A DNA stretch of 64,000 nt from JAGOUA01 sp964428975 (GTDB lineage Bacteria > Patescibacteriota > Patescibacteriia > 2-12-FULL-60-25): contig CAYSAI010000001.1 of the NCBI GenBank assembly GCA_964428975.1, positions 234,051 through 298,050 of the forward strand, in the 5' to 3' direction. Within the stretch, counting starts at the first letter, position 1, and the number at the start of each line of letters is the position of its first letter. Below the pieces are notes generated by a model. It saw only the letters and a list, made by a program, of their open reading frames with translations, had not been told where the DNA came from and did no database searches. This document shows positions 50,431 to 58,352 of this stretch, piece after piece. A program made the translations under genes and the position numbers.

Positions 50431-50712
50431 GGTTTTTCTCCTTTTGGGGAGATGGGGCGACGCGTGAGAGAACCGGTAACTCTCACCCCGTTTTTTGGTC
50501 GCATAGCCCGATACGTCGGAGCCGCGTTTGTTCTTCTTCCCGAGTGTTACCCCAGGCATCGACCGTCAGAACGCGGCCGTCTCTTCTTGTTCTGCACTCG
50601 CATTGGACGGTGTGTGCCGCCCCACGAGATGCAGAAAGGCTTGAGAGGCCTCTGTCGAACACGCTCGTTGATTCGCCCTCGTAAGGGACGTCGCGGAGCG
50701 TGAGATGGCTGA
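50431..50712 (-). other. Intergenic stretch with hairpins, no confident gene
   Basis: The zinc-ribbon-like gene's stop is followed by nested stems: CACGCTC/GAGCGTG enclosing CCCT/AGGG, then CCGA/TCGG, then GGGG-TGAGAG/CTCTCA-CCCC. A frame of 18 basic codons (MRVQNKKRRPRSDGRCLG) lies between them but has no ribosome binding site. Confidence 0.45.
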
Positions 50713-51090
50713 CTAGTTCTTTTTACAGAACGTGGTTGATCGCCCCATCCAGACGATCACCACCTGCTTTCCACTGACGGTAACCCTCGCCGAGGGGGGA
50801 AGCTTCTCCCCTGCGAGGTAGGTCTCTCGGAGCGCGTTCATCACGAGCTCCTTCGAGACCTTCGCTTCGGCCACTGCCCGCGCGCTCGCCTCGGCCTTCG
50901 CCTTGGCGGTCGCTGCCGTCTGCCGCTCCAAGCGGTGGCAGCCGGGGCAGAGCTTGTGCTCGGGCGCGCCCAGGAACTTGAAGCTGCAGCGGCAGCTCTT
51001 CCACACCCGCCCGCTGGCGAGCTGGCTCGCGGGGGTGGTGGGGGTGGAGGTGCGGGCGACGGTCTCGGTGGTCTTCTGCGTCTTGTTCAT
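50713..51090 (-). CDS. Putative zinc-ribbon protein, first gene of the large island segment
   Basis: A 125-residue protein starts MNKTQKTTETVARTSTPTTP behind GGAAAG. SCRCSFKFLGAPEHKLCPGCHRL places Cys at 33, 35, 48 and 51, a plausible zinc knuckle. A helical Ala/Lys-rich stretch follows (ATAKAKAEASARAVAEAKVSKEL), then a beta-rich end (RVTVSGKQVVIVWMGRSTTFCKKN). Such a protein could bind nucleic acid and regulate the island. It is the promoter-proximal gene. No precise family is recognised. Confidence 0.7.
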   Translation of the reverse strand: MNKTQKTTETVARTSTPTTPASQLASGRVWKSCRCSFKFLGAPEHKLCPGCHRLERQTAATAKAKAEASARAVAEAKVSKELVMNALRETYLAGEKLPPSARVTVSGKQVVIVWMGRSTTFCKKN

Positions 51091-51321
51091 GGTCTTTCCG
51101 CGGGGTTTTCAGTCCCACGGCTCCTTCTGCAAGCGTCCTGCTCTGTTTCCGCTCTCACAATATTGTGAGTGTACGGATACAGTTTACAGAACACTCTGTC
51201 TCAAAAAATAAGCCTAGGGTGAACCAGCTGGCTTATTTCCTCAAACAGACATTGTCGATGGGCGTCGATGGCGTGTCTTGCTTACCTGAACAGTATGCCA
51301 TAAAACCCCTATGTTTGTCAA
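51091..51321 (-). promoter_or_regulatory. Promoter, attenuator-like hairpin and operator-like palindrome of the large island
   Basis: TTGACA (51316-51321) and CATACT (51292-51297) are 18 bases apart on the minus strand. About 70 bases later, AATAAGCC and GGCTTATT (51207-51237) form a hairpin followed by TTTTTG, a full intrinsic terminator before any gene. The perfect 16-base palindrome CTCACAATATTGTGAG follows at 51154-51169, then the zinc-ribbon-like gene. This suggests attenuation or a short RNA of about 85 bases, plus dimeric repressor control. Confidence 0.6.
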
Positions 51322-51454
51322 GTATGCCTATACAAACTATAGAAATTTGGCTAAGTAAAGCGAAAAATACGCTGTAGAACAGTCGTTTTGCGAGGGTCTT
51401 GACGACATATGCTTTTGTATGGAACGGGGTGGGAGGAGGTGCTACTCTTTTCTT

Positions 51455-51871
51455 ATGAGCCGCTCTCTCACCAAAGAACCTATGGCAAAAGAACCCACGA
51501 TGCGTGATGTCATGAAGATGTTGAAAGGATTGGATGAACGATTTGAGCACTTCGAACAGAATATCGGAGAGATGATCCAAGATCTTGCGACTCACATGGA
51601 TGTGCGATTAGATCGTGTGGAACAAGATACGTCCGTTCTTAAGACAGATATGTCTGTTATGAAGAAAGATATGATTCGGGTGAGCTCCTCAATGGTCACA
51701 AAGGACCACTTTGATGATAAAGTGGCGGATTTGCGCGCGGATCTCGTGATGCTTGCTCGAAAAGGGAATACAAAGTTCTCTGCTCTGGTTGAACAACTTC
51801 TTGAACAGCGTGTTCTCGATCAAAATACTGCTCGGCGTTTGCTCGCTTTCGAGCCGTTTCCGCAGAACTAA
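51455..51871 (+). CDS. Coiled-coil protein, unknown
   Basis: A 138-residue protein starts MSRSLTKEPMAKEPTMRD. It contains heptad-like repeats (LDERFEHFEQNIGEMIQDLATHMDVRLDRVEQDTSVLKTDMSVMKKDM), which point to a long coiled coil. It resembles the small helical DUF proteins often found near toxins or phage genes, but I cannot name it. Composition is host-like. Confidence 0.65.
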   Translation: MSRSLTKEPMAKEPTMRDVMKMLKGLDERFEHFEQNIGEMIQDLATHMDVRLDRVEQDTSVLKTDMSVMKKDMIRVSSSMVTKDHFDDKVADLRADLVMLARKGNTKFSALVEQLLEQRVLDQNTARRLLAFEPFPQN

Positions 51872-51927
51872 GGAACGCGTAAGATATCCTGTACAGGTAG
51901 AATCAGCTCCGCTACACTCTCTCACGT

Positions 51928-52575
51928 ATGCAACTTTTTTGGCACGGACTCACGTCCCTTCGTATCGAGGCGGAAACGCGTATTGGACCAGTGTCTCTCA
52001 TTACTGACCCTTTTTCGAGTGAAAAAGCGGGTGTGAAGTTTCCAAAAACACTTACGCCTGACGTCGTGGTGTTGTCGCATCAAGAAAAAAAGAAGTTTGA
52101 CCTTTCTATGTTCGAGAATGACCCGTTTTTGATTCAAGATCCAGGAGAGTACGAGGTGAAAGGGATTTTTGTGTTTGGTGTGCCGGTGGAAAACCCTGAT
52201 AAAACGCATCCGCATGGCGTGATCTATCGTTTTACAATCGAGGGTATCAATATCGGATTTTTAGGCGGGCTTGAACGCGTACCTACCGATCAAGAAATCG
52301 CCCTTCTTGAGGCGATTGATATTCTCGCGCTTCCTGTGGGCGGTGGTGGGCATCTCACGCCGCAACAAGCAATGGAAACGATCACGCGCATTGAACCACG
52401 TCTCGTAATCCCGCTTGGGCACGCGCTCGATGGTCTTGCGGAAGATCGCGCGCACGTCGATCAGTTCTGCCAAGTGATGGGCGTGTGTAAACGTAACGAT
52501 GTGACGAAGCTCAAGATACAGAAGAAAGATCTTCCTGCGGAGGAAATGGTGATCACGGTGTTGGAGAAGGTGTAG
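51928..52575 (+). CDS. MBL-fold hydrolase (UlaG-like)
   Basis: A 215-residue protein has the metallo-beta-lactamase layout: MQLFWHGLTSLRIEAE, ITDPF, DVVVLSHQ, FLIQDPGEYEVKGIFVFGV, ILALPVGGGGHLTPQQAMETI and LVIPLGH. The first metal-binding motif is degenerate (LSHQEKKKF rather than HxHxDH). Related to UlaG-type proteins, but the altered motif leaves catalysis uncertain. Confidence 0.85.
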   Translation: MQLFWHGLTSLRIEAETRIGPVSLITDPFSSEKAGVKFPKTLTPDVVVLSHQEKKKFDLSMFENDPFLIQDPGEYEVKGIFVFGVPVENPDKTHPHGVIYRFTIEGINIGFLGGLERVPTDQEIALLEAIDILALPVGGGGHLTPQQAMETITRIEPRLVIPLGHALDGLAEDRAHVDQFCQVMGVCKRNDVTKLKIQKKDLPAEEMVITVLEKV

Positions 52576-52597
52576 GTGTGGTATACTAGGAATATCT

Positions 52598-53014
52598 ATG
52601 CCTCGTTCTTTCTCTCCTCGTGCGAGTTCTTCGCGCGCGCCTCGAAAAGCGCCTGTTCGTAAAGCGGCGCCGAAGCGTGTGGCGCGCACGCTTGTGATTC
52701 CAACGATCGATCATCTCGCGACGAAGGTTGAGGAGGCGTTTCAAGAAGGAATTATCGAACCGCATCACAAACATAAGCTCATTCACGCCCATGTCGAAGC
52801 GCGTCATGCGAGACGTGTTCCGCACCATCACCATTGGTTATCGATGGTGGGAGTGGTTGTATCGTGTTTCGTGATCGCGTTTGGATGGTGGTTTACGGTC
52901 GGCACGCAGATACGTGAGAAGCTTCATTTTACGACAGGGCCGTCGTTGCGCGAACAGGTACAGCAAGAAGCGCGACGCCTAGATGCGCTCTCACCCTTTC
53001 CTGAAACACCCTAG
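52598..53014 (+). CDS. Membrane protein with a basic N-terminal tail, unknown
   Basis: A 138-residue protein starts MPRSFSPRASSSRAPRKAP, a very basic, disordered-looking tail. A His-rich stretch (HKHKLIHAHVEARHARRVPHHHHW) follows, then one membrane segment (MVGVVVSCFVIAFGWWFTV) and a short outer region. No family is recognised. It lies directly upstream of gyrA. Confidence 0.65.
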   Translation: MPRSFSPRASSSRAPRKAPVRKAAPKRVARTLVIPTIDHLATKVEEAFQEGIIEPHHKHKLIHAHVEARHARRVPHHHHWLSMVGVVVSCFVIAFGWWFTVGTQIREKLHFTTGPSLREQVQQEARRLDALSPFPETP

Positions 53015-53071
53015 AGAGGGTTGACAAACCCCTTCCCGAAACGGTGGGGAGCGGGTAGTATTCCTCTCGCT

Positions 53072-55540
53072 ATGAGTGAGCTTCTTCCACAAAATGCCCT
53101 GACGGGTCGCCTCGAACCACGTGCTCTCGTTGAGGAAATCCAAACCTCGTTTTTGGATTACGCCATGAGCGTGATCGTCGATCGTGCGCTTCCAGATGCA
53201 CGCGACGGCCTTAAACCCGTCCATCGTCGTATTTTGTATACCATGTGGAAAATGGGGCTTCGTGCGAACACGAGTTTTAAGAAGAGTGCGCGTATCGTTG
53301 GAGAAGTGCTTGGAAAGTATCATCCACACGGTGACACGGCTGTCTACGATTCGATGGTGCGTATGGCGCAGGATTTCAGCATGCGCTACATGCTTGTGCG
53401 TGGACAAGGAAACTTCGGATCGGTTGATGGTGATGGTGCGGCGGCCATGCGTTATACCGAAGCGAAGCTCTCGCATGTCGCAGAGCAGCTTTTACATGAT
53501 TTAGATAAAGACACGGTGGATTTTCGTCCAAACTACGATGGATCAGAAGAAGAACCGCGCGTTCTACCAGGAAAACTTCCGAACCTGCTCTTGAACGGCA
53601 CGATCGGCATCGCCGTTGGTATGGCAACGAGTATTCCTACGCATAACCTACGTGAGGTGTGTGATGCAGTGATCGCTCTCATCGAAACGCCAGAGATTAC
53701 CGCAGAAGAGCTGACCCATCACGTGCCGGGCCCTGATTTTCCTACGGGAGGCATTATTTATGATCGTGCCGCCATGCGTCAGGCGTACGCGACGGGTCGT
53801 GGCGGGATTGTGATGCGCGCAAAAACGGAAATCGTTGAGGAAAAGTCCGGGTTTTTCCAGATTATCGTGAGCGAGCTGCCGTATCAGGTGAATAAATCGT
53901 TTTTGATTGAAAAAATGGCGGATCTCGTGCAGGAGAAAAAGATCGAGGGTATTCGCGATTTGCGTGATGAGTCGAGCAAAGGGGAAATTCGTGTGGTGAT
54001 CGATCTCAAAAAGGATGCGTATCCAAAAAAGGTGCTGAACCAGCTCTTCAAGATGACGCAGTTGCAAGAAACGTTCCATCTCAACATGCTGTGTTTGGTG
54101 GAGAATGGGATTCAGCCGCGCGTTCTGACGTTGCGCACGATTCTTGACGAGTATCTCGCCCATCGAAAAGTGGTGGTGCGTCGTCGTACGCAATACGATC
54201 TTACGCGCGCTGAGGAGCGCATGCATATTTTGGAGGGGTTCATGATCGCGCTTGCGCATATCGATGAAGTGATCGCGATTATTAAGAAATCTAAAGATCG
54301 CGATGAAGCAAAAATCAACTTAATGGCGCGCTTCAAGCTGTCTGAACGGCAAACGCTCGCTATTCTTGAGATGCGTTTGCAACAACTCGCGAACCTCGAA
54401 CGTCTCAAGATCGAGCAAGAACATGATGAAAAGAAGAAGCTGATTGAAGATCTCACGAGTATTCTTGCTTCAGAAAAGAGAATGCTGACCATTATCAAGA
54501 ATGAAGTACTGGAGCTTCGCGAAGCCTATGGAGATGATCGTCGAACGGAAATCGTGAACCATCCTGTGGGGGAATTTTCGATGGAAGACCTCATTCCGCA
54601 AGAAGAAACGATCGTCATGCTGACGGAAGATGGATATATCAAGCGACTTCCACCTGATACGTTTCGCGCGCAAGCTCGTGGCGGCAAGGGTGTTGTTGGG
54701 CTCGCGACGAAAGAGGAAGACAACGTGAGCCAGATGTTTATGACGAGTACCCACACAGAGATCTTGTTTTTCACCAGTCGTGGACGAGCGTTTCGTTTGA
54801 AGGCATATGAACTTCCACAAGGAAGTCGTACCTCAAAAGGGCAAGCGATTGTGAACTTCCTGCAGCTTGCTCCCGGAGAAAAGGTGACGGTTACGCTTCC
54901 TATGGATGATATTGATGGCGCGAAACATCTTGTGATGGTGACGAGTCGAGGCACGATCAAAAAGTCTGCGCTCGATCAATTCGAAAACGTGCGTCGCAGC
55001 GGTTTGATTGCGATCACGCTTGATGATGGGGACGAACTTACGTGGGTGAAACCGTCGAGCGGACACGACGATATTTCTCTTGTGACGCGCAAGGGACAAG
55101 CGATTCGCTTTAACGAAAGTGATGTGCGCGCGATGGGACGGCTCGCGGGAGGCGTGCGTGGAATTAAGCTTGGACAGAGCGATGAAGTGATTGGTATGGA
55201 TATTGTGAACGTCGCGCTTGCAGAGAAAGGCCTGCTTGAACTATTCGTGATTACGGCTAACGGCATGGGAAAATGCACCAATTTACAAGAATATAAAACC
55301 CAAGGACGCGGTGGTTCCGGAATTCATACGGCGAAAGTGAGCGAGAAAACAGGAAGCGTTGTGGGTGCGTTCATCTCGAATACCGATGACGAGCGCGATC
55401 TTGTGATGATCTCGAAAAACGGGATTGTGATCCGTACCCCCTTTAAATCCGTCCCTTCGCTTGGACGCGACACGCAAGGCGTACGACTCATGCGCTTTAA
55501 GGAGGTAGGGGATCGGGTGAGCTCCGTCGCGTTTGTGTAG
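53072..55540 (+). CDS. gyrA: DNA gyrase subunit A
   Basis: This 822-residue type II topoisomerase subunit cuts and religates DNA during supercoiling. FLDYAMSVIVDRALPDARDGLKPVHRRILY is near the N-terminus, and AMRYTEAKL carries the catalytic Tyr128. The QRDR is GKYHPHGDTAVYDSMVRMAQ, with Thr89 in the Ser83-equivalent position. The C-terminal domain has the GyrA-box-like stretch QARGGKGVVGL and six beta-pinwheel blades. gyrB is not in the window. Confidence 0.98.
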   Translation: MSELLPQNALTGRLEPRALVEEIQTSFLDYAMSVIVDRALPDARDGLKPVHRRILYTMWKMGLRANTSFKKSARIVGEVLGKYHPHGDTAVYDSMVRMAQDFSMRYMLVRGQGNFGSVDGDGAAAMRYTEAKLSHVAEQLLHDLDKDTVDFRPNYDGSEEEPRVLPGKLPNLLLNGTIGIAVGMATSIPTHNLREVCDAVIALIETPEITAEELTHHVPGPDFPTGGIIYDRAAMRQAYATGRGGIVMRAKTEIVEEKSGFFQIIVSELPYQVNKSFLIEKMADLVQEKKIEGIRDLRDESSKGEIRVVIDLKKDAYPKKVLNQLFKMTQLQETFHLNMLCLVENGIQPRVLTLRTILDEYLAHRKVVVRRRTQYDLTRAEERMHILEGFMIALAHIDEVIAIIKKSKDRDEAKINLMARFKLSERQTLAILEMRLQQLANLERLKIEQEHDEKKKLIEDLTSILASEKRMLTIIKNEVLELREAYGDDRRTEIVNHPVGEFSMEDLIPQEETIVMLTEDGYIKRLPPDTFRAQARGGKGVVGLATKEEDNVSQMFMTSTHTEILFFTSRGRAFRLKAYELPQGSRTSKGQAIVNFLQLAPGEKVTVTLPMDDIDGAKHLVMVTSRGTIKKSALDQFENVRRSGLIAITLDDGDELTWVKPSSGHDDISLVTRKGQAIRFNESDVRAMGRLAGGVRGIKLGQSDEVIGMDIVNVALAEKGLLELFVITANGMGKCTNLQEYKTQGRGGSGIHTAKVSEKTGSVVGAFISNTDDERDLVMISKNGIVIRTPFKSVPSLGRDTQGVRLMRFKEVGDRVSSVAFV

Positions 55541-55555
55541 GGTCAGGACTTACGT

Positions 55556-55618
55556 GTTTGGCGATCTTCGTGGTACGGTGATCGCACGCGGCGCGCAGTC
55601 GCTTCTTCTTTTTTGACA
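55556..55618 (+). pseudogene. Truncated 5' relic of ruvA
   Basis: A GTG-started frame reads FGDLRGTVIARGAQSLLLF and then stops. Bases 55565-55610 are identical to 56256-56301, the first codons of the intact ruvA. The relic lies just upstream of the HigB/HigA module, so the module and a new ruvA start appear to have been placed inside the old gene start. Confidence 0.8.
55565..55610 (+). repeat. 46-base direct repeat, left copy
   Basis: It is identical to 56256-56301 by eye. The two copies flank the toxin-antitoxin module at an offset of 691 bases. Confidence 0.88.
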
Positions 55619-55641
55619 TAATAACGTATCGCGTTCATAAT
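55613..55641 (+). promoter_or_regulatory. Promoter of the toxin-antitoxin module
   Basis: TTGACA and CATAAT are spaced by 17 bases. The -35 begins two bases after the left direct repeat, so the module brings its own promoter. Confidence 0.75.
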
Positions 55642-55652
55642 TGAATACATGT

Positions 55653-55934
55653 ATGATTGTCTCGTTTCGCGATGAGGAAACGCGCAAGTTATTCGTTCGA
55701 GACGTCTCACGTCGTTTTCCGCTTGATATTCAACGAACGGCGCTTCGAAAACTCGTGATGCTTGATGCAGCAACGTGTTTGCTCGACCTCACTATTCCTC
55801 CTGCGAATCATCTTGAGAAACTGACAAAGAAGCGTCGCGGGCAGTATAGTATTCGTATCAATGATCAATGGCGCATCTGTTTTCGATGGCAAGAGGGGCA
55901 CGTGCACGAGGTAGAAATAACCGATTATCACTAA
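55653..55934 (+). CDS. higB: HigB-type toxin (RelE/ParE superfamily)
   Basis: A 93-residue protein starts MIVSFRDEETRKLFVRDVSR. The end RGQYSIRINDQWRICFRWQEGHVHEVEITDYH is the signature of HigB/RelE-family mRNA interferases (plasmid maintenance killer protein). The antitoxin gene follows eight bases later. In this order (toxin first) the pair is the HigBA type. Confidence 0.92.
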   Translation: MIVSFRDEETRKLFVRDVSRRFPLDIQRTALRKLVMLDAATCLLDLTIPPANHLEKLTKKRRGQYSIRINDQWRICFRWQEGHVHEVEITDYH

Positions 55935-55941
55935 ATACTCT

Positions 55942-56238
55942 ATGAAAAAACACAAGCCCATCCATCCAGGTGAAATACTCAACGAAGAGTTTTTAGCTCC
56001 TCTCGACCTGACGCAATATCGTTTAGCGCTTGATATTGGCGTACCGCCGCGACGTATTAATGAGATCGTCCACGGCCTACGTGGAATAAGCGCTGATACT
56101 GCGCTTCGGTTTGAACGGTATTTCGGTACATCTGCGGCCTTTTGGATGCATCTCCAGTCGCGTTATGATTTGGAGGTGTGTACAGCCGTTTTAGGAAAGC
56201 GGCTTTTGCGTGATGTACGAGAACGCGAACTCGCTTAA
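55942..56238 (+). CDS. higA: HigA-type antitoxin (HTH)
   Basis: A 98-residue Xre-family protein. HPGEILNEEFLAPLDLTQYRLALDIGVPPRRINEIVHGLRGISADTALRFERYFGTSAAFWMHLQ is the HigA family pattern, with its helix-turn-helix. It should neutralise the HigB toxin and repress the promoter at 55613. Confidence 0.94.
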   Translation: MKKHKPIHPGEILNEEFLAPLDLTQYRLALDIGVPPRRINEIVHGLRGISADTALRFERYFGTSAAFWMHLQSRYDLEVCTAVLGKRLLRDVRERELA

Positions 56239-56244
56239 TCACCT

Positions 56245-56817
56245 ATGCTCGGCTCTCTTCGTGGTACGGTGATCGCACGCGGCGCGCAGTCGCTTCTTCT
56301 TGAGATTGCTGGTGTTGGCTATCGTATCGGTGTAACGCCGGGAGTTCTCGCGCTTACGAAGACGGGAGAGACGCTTTTTCTTCATATCCACGAGGTGATT
56401 CGCGAAGATGCGCACGACCTGTATGGATTTCTCGCGCAAGAAGATCTCGACTTGTTTTTACAGCTTTTGAGCGTGTCAGGAGTTGGGCCGAAGGTGGCGA
56501 ACACGATTCTTTCCATAGGAACCACCGCCTCTATTCGCAAAGCGTTGCTTGCGAGCGATGTGGATCTTTTGACGTCCGTTCCTGGAGTGGGAAAAAAGAC
56601 CGCACAAAAAATCATTCTCGAATTGCGCGGCAAGCTTGTGGATGATGATGATACGGCGGTTGGCGAGGATAGTGAGGTGATCGCTGCACTCCAGTCGCTC
56701 GGATACTCTCTTCAAGATGCGAAACACGCCTTGAAACAGGTAGGAAACGATGGGCTCTCTGTAGCAGATCGCTTGCGCGGCGCGCTCAAACAGCTCTCCT
56801 CCTATGGACGTTCGTGA
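56245..56817 (+). CDS. ruvA: Holliday junction DNA helicase subunit RuvA
   Basis: A 190-residue protein starts MLGSLRGTVIARGAQSLLLEIAGVGYRIGV, the OB domain. The helix-hairpin-helix core follows (LLSVSGVGPKVANTIL, LTSVPGVGKKTAQKIILELRGKL), then the C-terminal domain that contacts RuvB. The first 15 codons or so lie in the 46-base repeat that is duplicated upstream. The end overlaps the FemAB-like gene by 14 bases. Confidence 0.96.
   Translation: MLGSLRGTVIARGAQSLLLEIAGVGYRIGVTPGVLALTKTGETLFLHIHEVIREDAHDLYGFLAQEDLDLFLQLLSVSGVGPKVANTILSIGTTASIRKALLASDVDLLTSVPGVGKKTAQKIILELRGKLVDDDDTAVGEDSEVIAALQSLGYSLQDAKHALKQVGNDGLSVADRLRGALKQLSSYGRS
56256..56301 (+). repeat. 46-base direct repeat, right copy (inside ruvA)
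   Basis: It is identical to 55565-55610. It encodes residues 4-19 of RuvA. Confidence 0.88.
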
Positions 56818-57805
56818 CTGCATGGATGCATCTGCGTGGGATGCGCTTCTCACGAGTGTTTCGTATCCTCCGTTTACGCAGCTTTCCACGTGGGGAGAGG
56901 TTCAGCGTGCCTTGGGAAAGCGGGTGAGACGACTTTCGTGGGGAAAGGGTGGGCAGTGTATTCTCGCCCAGTGGGTTGAGGAGCGGCGAGGTCCGTTCAC
57001 CTATTGGTTTTGTCCACAGGGGCCTGTGTATACGGAAGGGGTATCCGCCGCTGACCTCGAACTTTTTTTCGAACATTCCCGCGCACAGCTTGCCACCTTC
57101 GGCACGTGTTTTTTGCGCGTAGAACCTCGACGACGAACGATGAAAATGGAGGTTCTTCCGGCTCCACCTAGCACATCGATCGTAGGAACGCGCGTTCGTT
57201 CTCTCAATCCTACGACCAGTCTCCTTGTTCCTCTCAATGGGTCGCCAACAGAGCTCTTCGAACGCTGTCATAAAAAAACACGCTATAACATTCGTCTTGC
57301 GGAGCGGCATGCGGTGATTGTGCGCGGCGGACGCATGGAAGACCTTCCCACGTTTTTGCGACTTCTTCGTGAGACGAGCGATCGTGATGCGTTCATCGGA
57401 CATGATGAGCAGTATCTTGAAACGGTTATGCGTACGCTTCACGCATCGGGTTATGGACGTTTGCGCGTGGCTGAATGCTTAGGAAAGCCACTCGCCATGA
57501 ACTTCGAGGTGCTCTGTGGCGATACGGTGATGTATTTGTATGGAGCCTCGTCTTCGGAAGATCGTGAGAAGATGGCGCCGTATGCGCTCCAGTGGTCAGC
57601 GATGTTCAGCGCTTTGCAAGATGGGTATCGTTGGTATGATTTTGGTGGTGGCAATTCTGAAACGGAAGACGCGTTCGATGATCGTCCTTCGTGGGAAGGA
57701 ATTACGCGTTTTAAAGAGCGTTGGGGGGCGATACGTCATACAGATGCAGGAACATTTGATAGACCGATACGTTCGTGGCTCTACAAGCTCCTCGTACGAC
57801 GATAA
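56804..57805 (+). CDS. FemAB/FemX-like peptidoglycan interpeptide-bridge ligase
   Basis: A 333-residue protein with the double GNAT fold of the Fem family: FTQLSTWGEVQRALGKRVRRL, TSLLVPLNGSPTELFERCHKKTRYNIRLAERHAV, YLYGASSSEDREKMAPYALQWSAMFSALQDGYRWYDFGG and GITRFKERWGA. These enzymes add amino acids from aminoacyl-tRNA to lipid II. It overlaps ruvA, so the two are probably co-transcribed. Confidence 0.9.
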   Translation: MDVRDCMDASAWDALLTSVSYPPFTQLSTWGEVQRALGKRVRRLSWGKGGQCILAQWVEERRGPFTYWFCPQGPVYTEGVSAADLELFFEHSRAQLATFGTCFLRVEPRRRTMKMEVLPAPPSTSIVGTRVRSLNPTTSLLVPLNGSPTELFERCHKKTRYNIRLAERHAVIVRGGRMEDLPTFLRLLRETSDRDAFIGHDEQYLETVMRTLHASGYGRLRVAECLGKPLAMNFEVLCGDTVMYLYGASSSEDREKMAPYALQWSAMFSALQDGYRWYDFGGGNSETEDAFDDRPSWEGITRFKERWGAIRHTDAGTFDRPIRSWLYKLLVRR

Positions 57806-57830
57806 AAGCCAGCTGAGCTGGCTTTTATGT
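57804..57830 (+). terminator. Intrinsic terminator after the FemAB-like gene
   Basis: AAAAGCCAGC and GCTGGCTTTT form a strong hairpin with A and U flanks, overlapping the stop. It works in both directions and probably also serves the convergent DoxX gene. Confidence 0.8.
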
Positions 57831-57848
57831 GTGAGAACCAATCTTGAG

Positions 57849-58310
57849 TTAGTGCTTGTGTTGGCAGCACCCTTCAGACATCCCCATCTTTTTCCCTTTG
57901 CAGAGATAACACCCAAGACTCCATGCTCCACCGCCCATGAACGCGAGGGCGAGCGTGGCACCGATGAGAATGAATACGGTGTTTCCTCCTGCGGCAAAGC
58001 TTCCGCTATGGGCTCCAAAGAAAGCAACGATCATCGCGAAGGCAAGCAATCCACCCGCAACTCTTGTCGCGACGCCGAGCACGAGCGCAATTCCACCGAG
58101 AAACTCTGTAAGTGCGAGCACCCAGGCAAAGAACGTTGGCATCGGAAATCCGATATTATCGACCATGTTCGTTACCATCGGAATGCCACCATTCAGCTTC
58201 GTCCAGCCCGCGTAGATAAAAATCACCCCAACAAACACGCGAAGAATAAGCAAACCTGTCGACATGCCGTATTTAGCGCACCACTCCCGACAAGAAGATG
58301 AACACATCAT
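57849..58310 (-). CDS. DoxX family membrane protein
   Basis: A 153-residue protein with four membrane segments: LLILRVFVGVIFIYAGWTKL, FFAWVLALTEFLGGIALVLG, GGLLAFAMIVAFFGAH and TVFILIGATLALAFMGGGAW. The first (R...G..F...G..KL) is the DoxX signature. The N-terminus has several Cys (CSSSCREWC) and the tail is CCQHKH, so a redox or metal role is possible. DoxX proteins are linked to oxidative stress in other bacteria. Confidence 0.88.
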   Translation of the reverse strand: MMCSSSCREWCAKYGMSTGLLILRVFVGVIFIYAGWTKLNGGIPMVTNMVDNIGFPMPTFFAWVLALTEFLGGIALVLGVATRVAGGLLAFAMIVAFFGAHSGSFAAGGNTVFILIGATLALAFMGGGAWSLGCYLCKGKKMGMSEGCCQHKH

Positions 58311-58352
58311 AGTGCCTCAAGCGTAGCAGGGGGGTCTTTGGCACGCAACACA

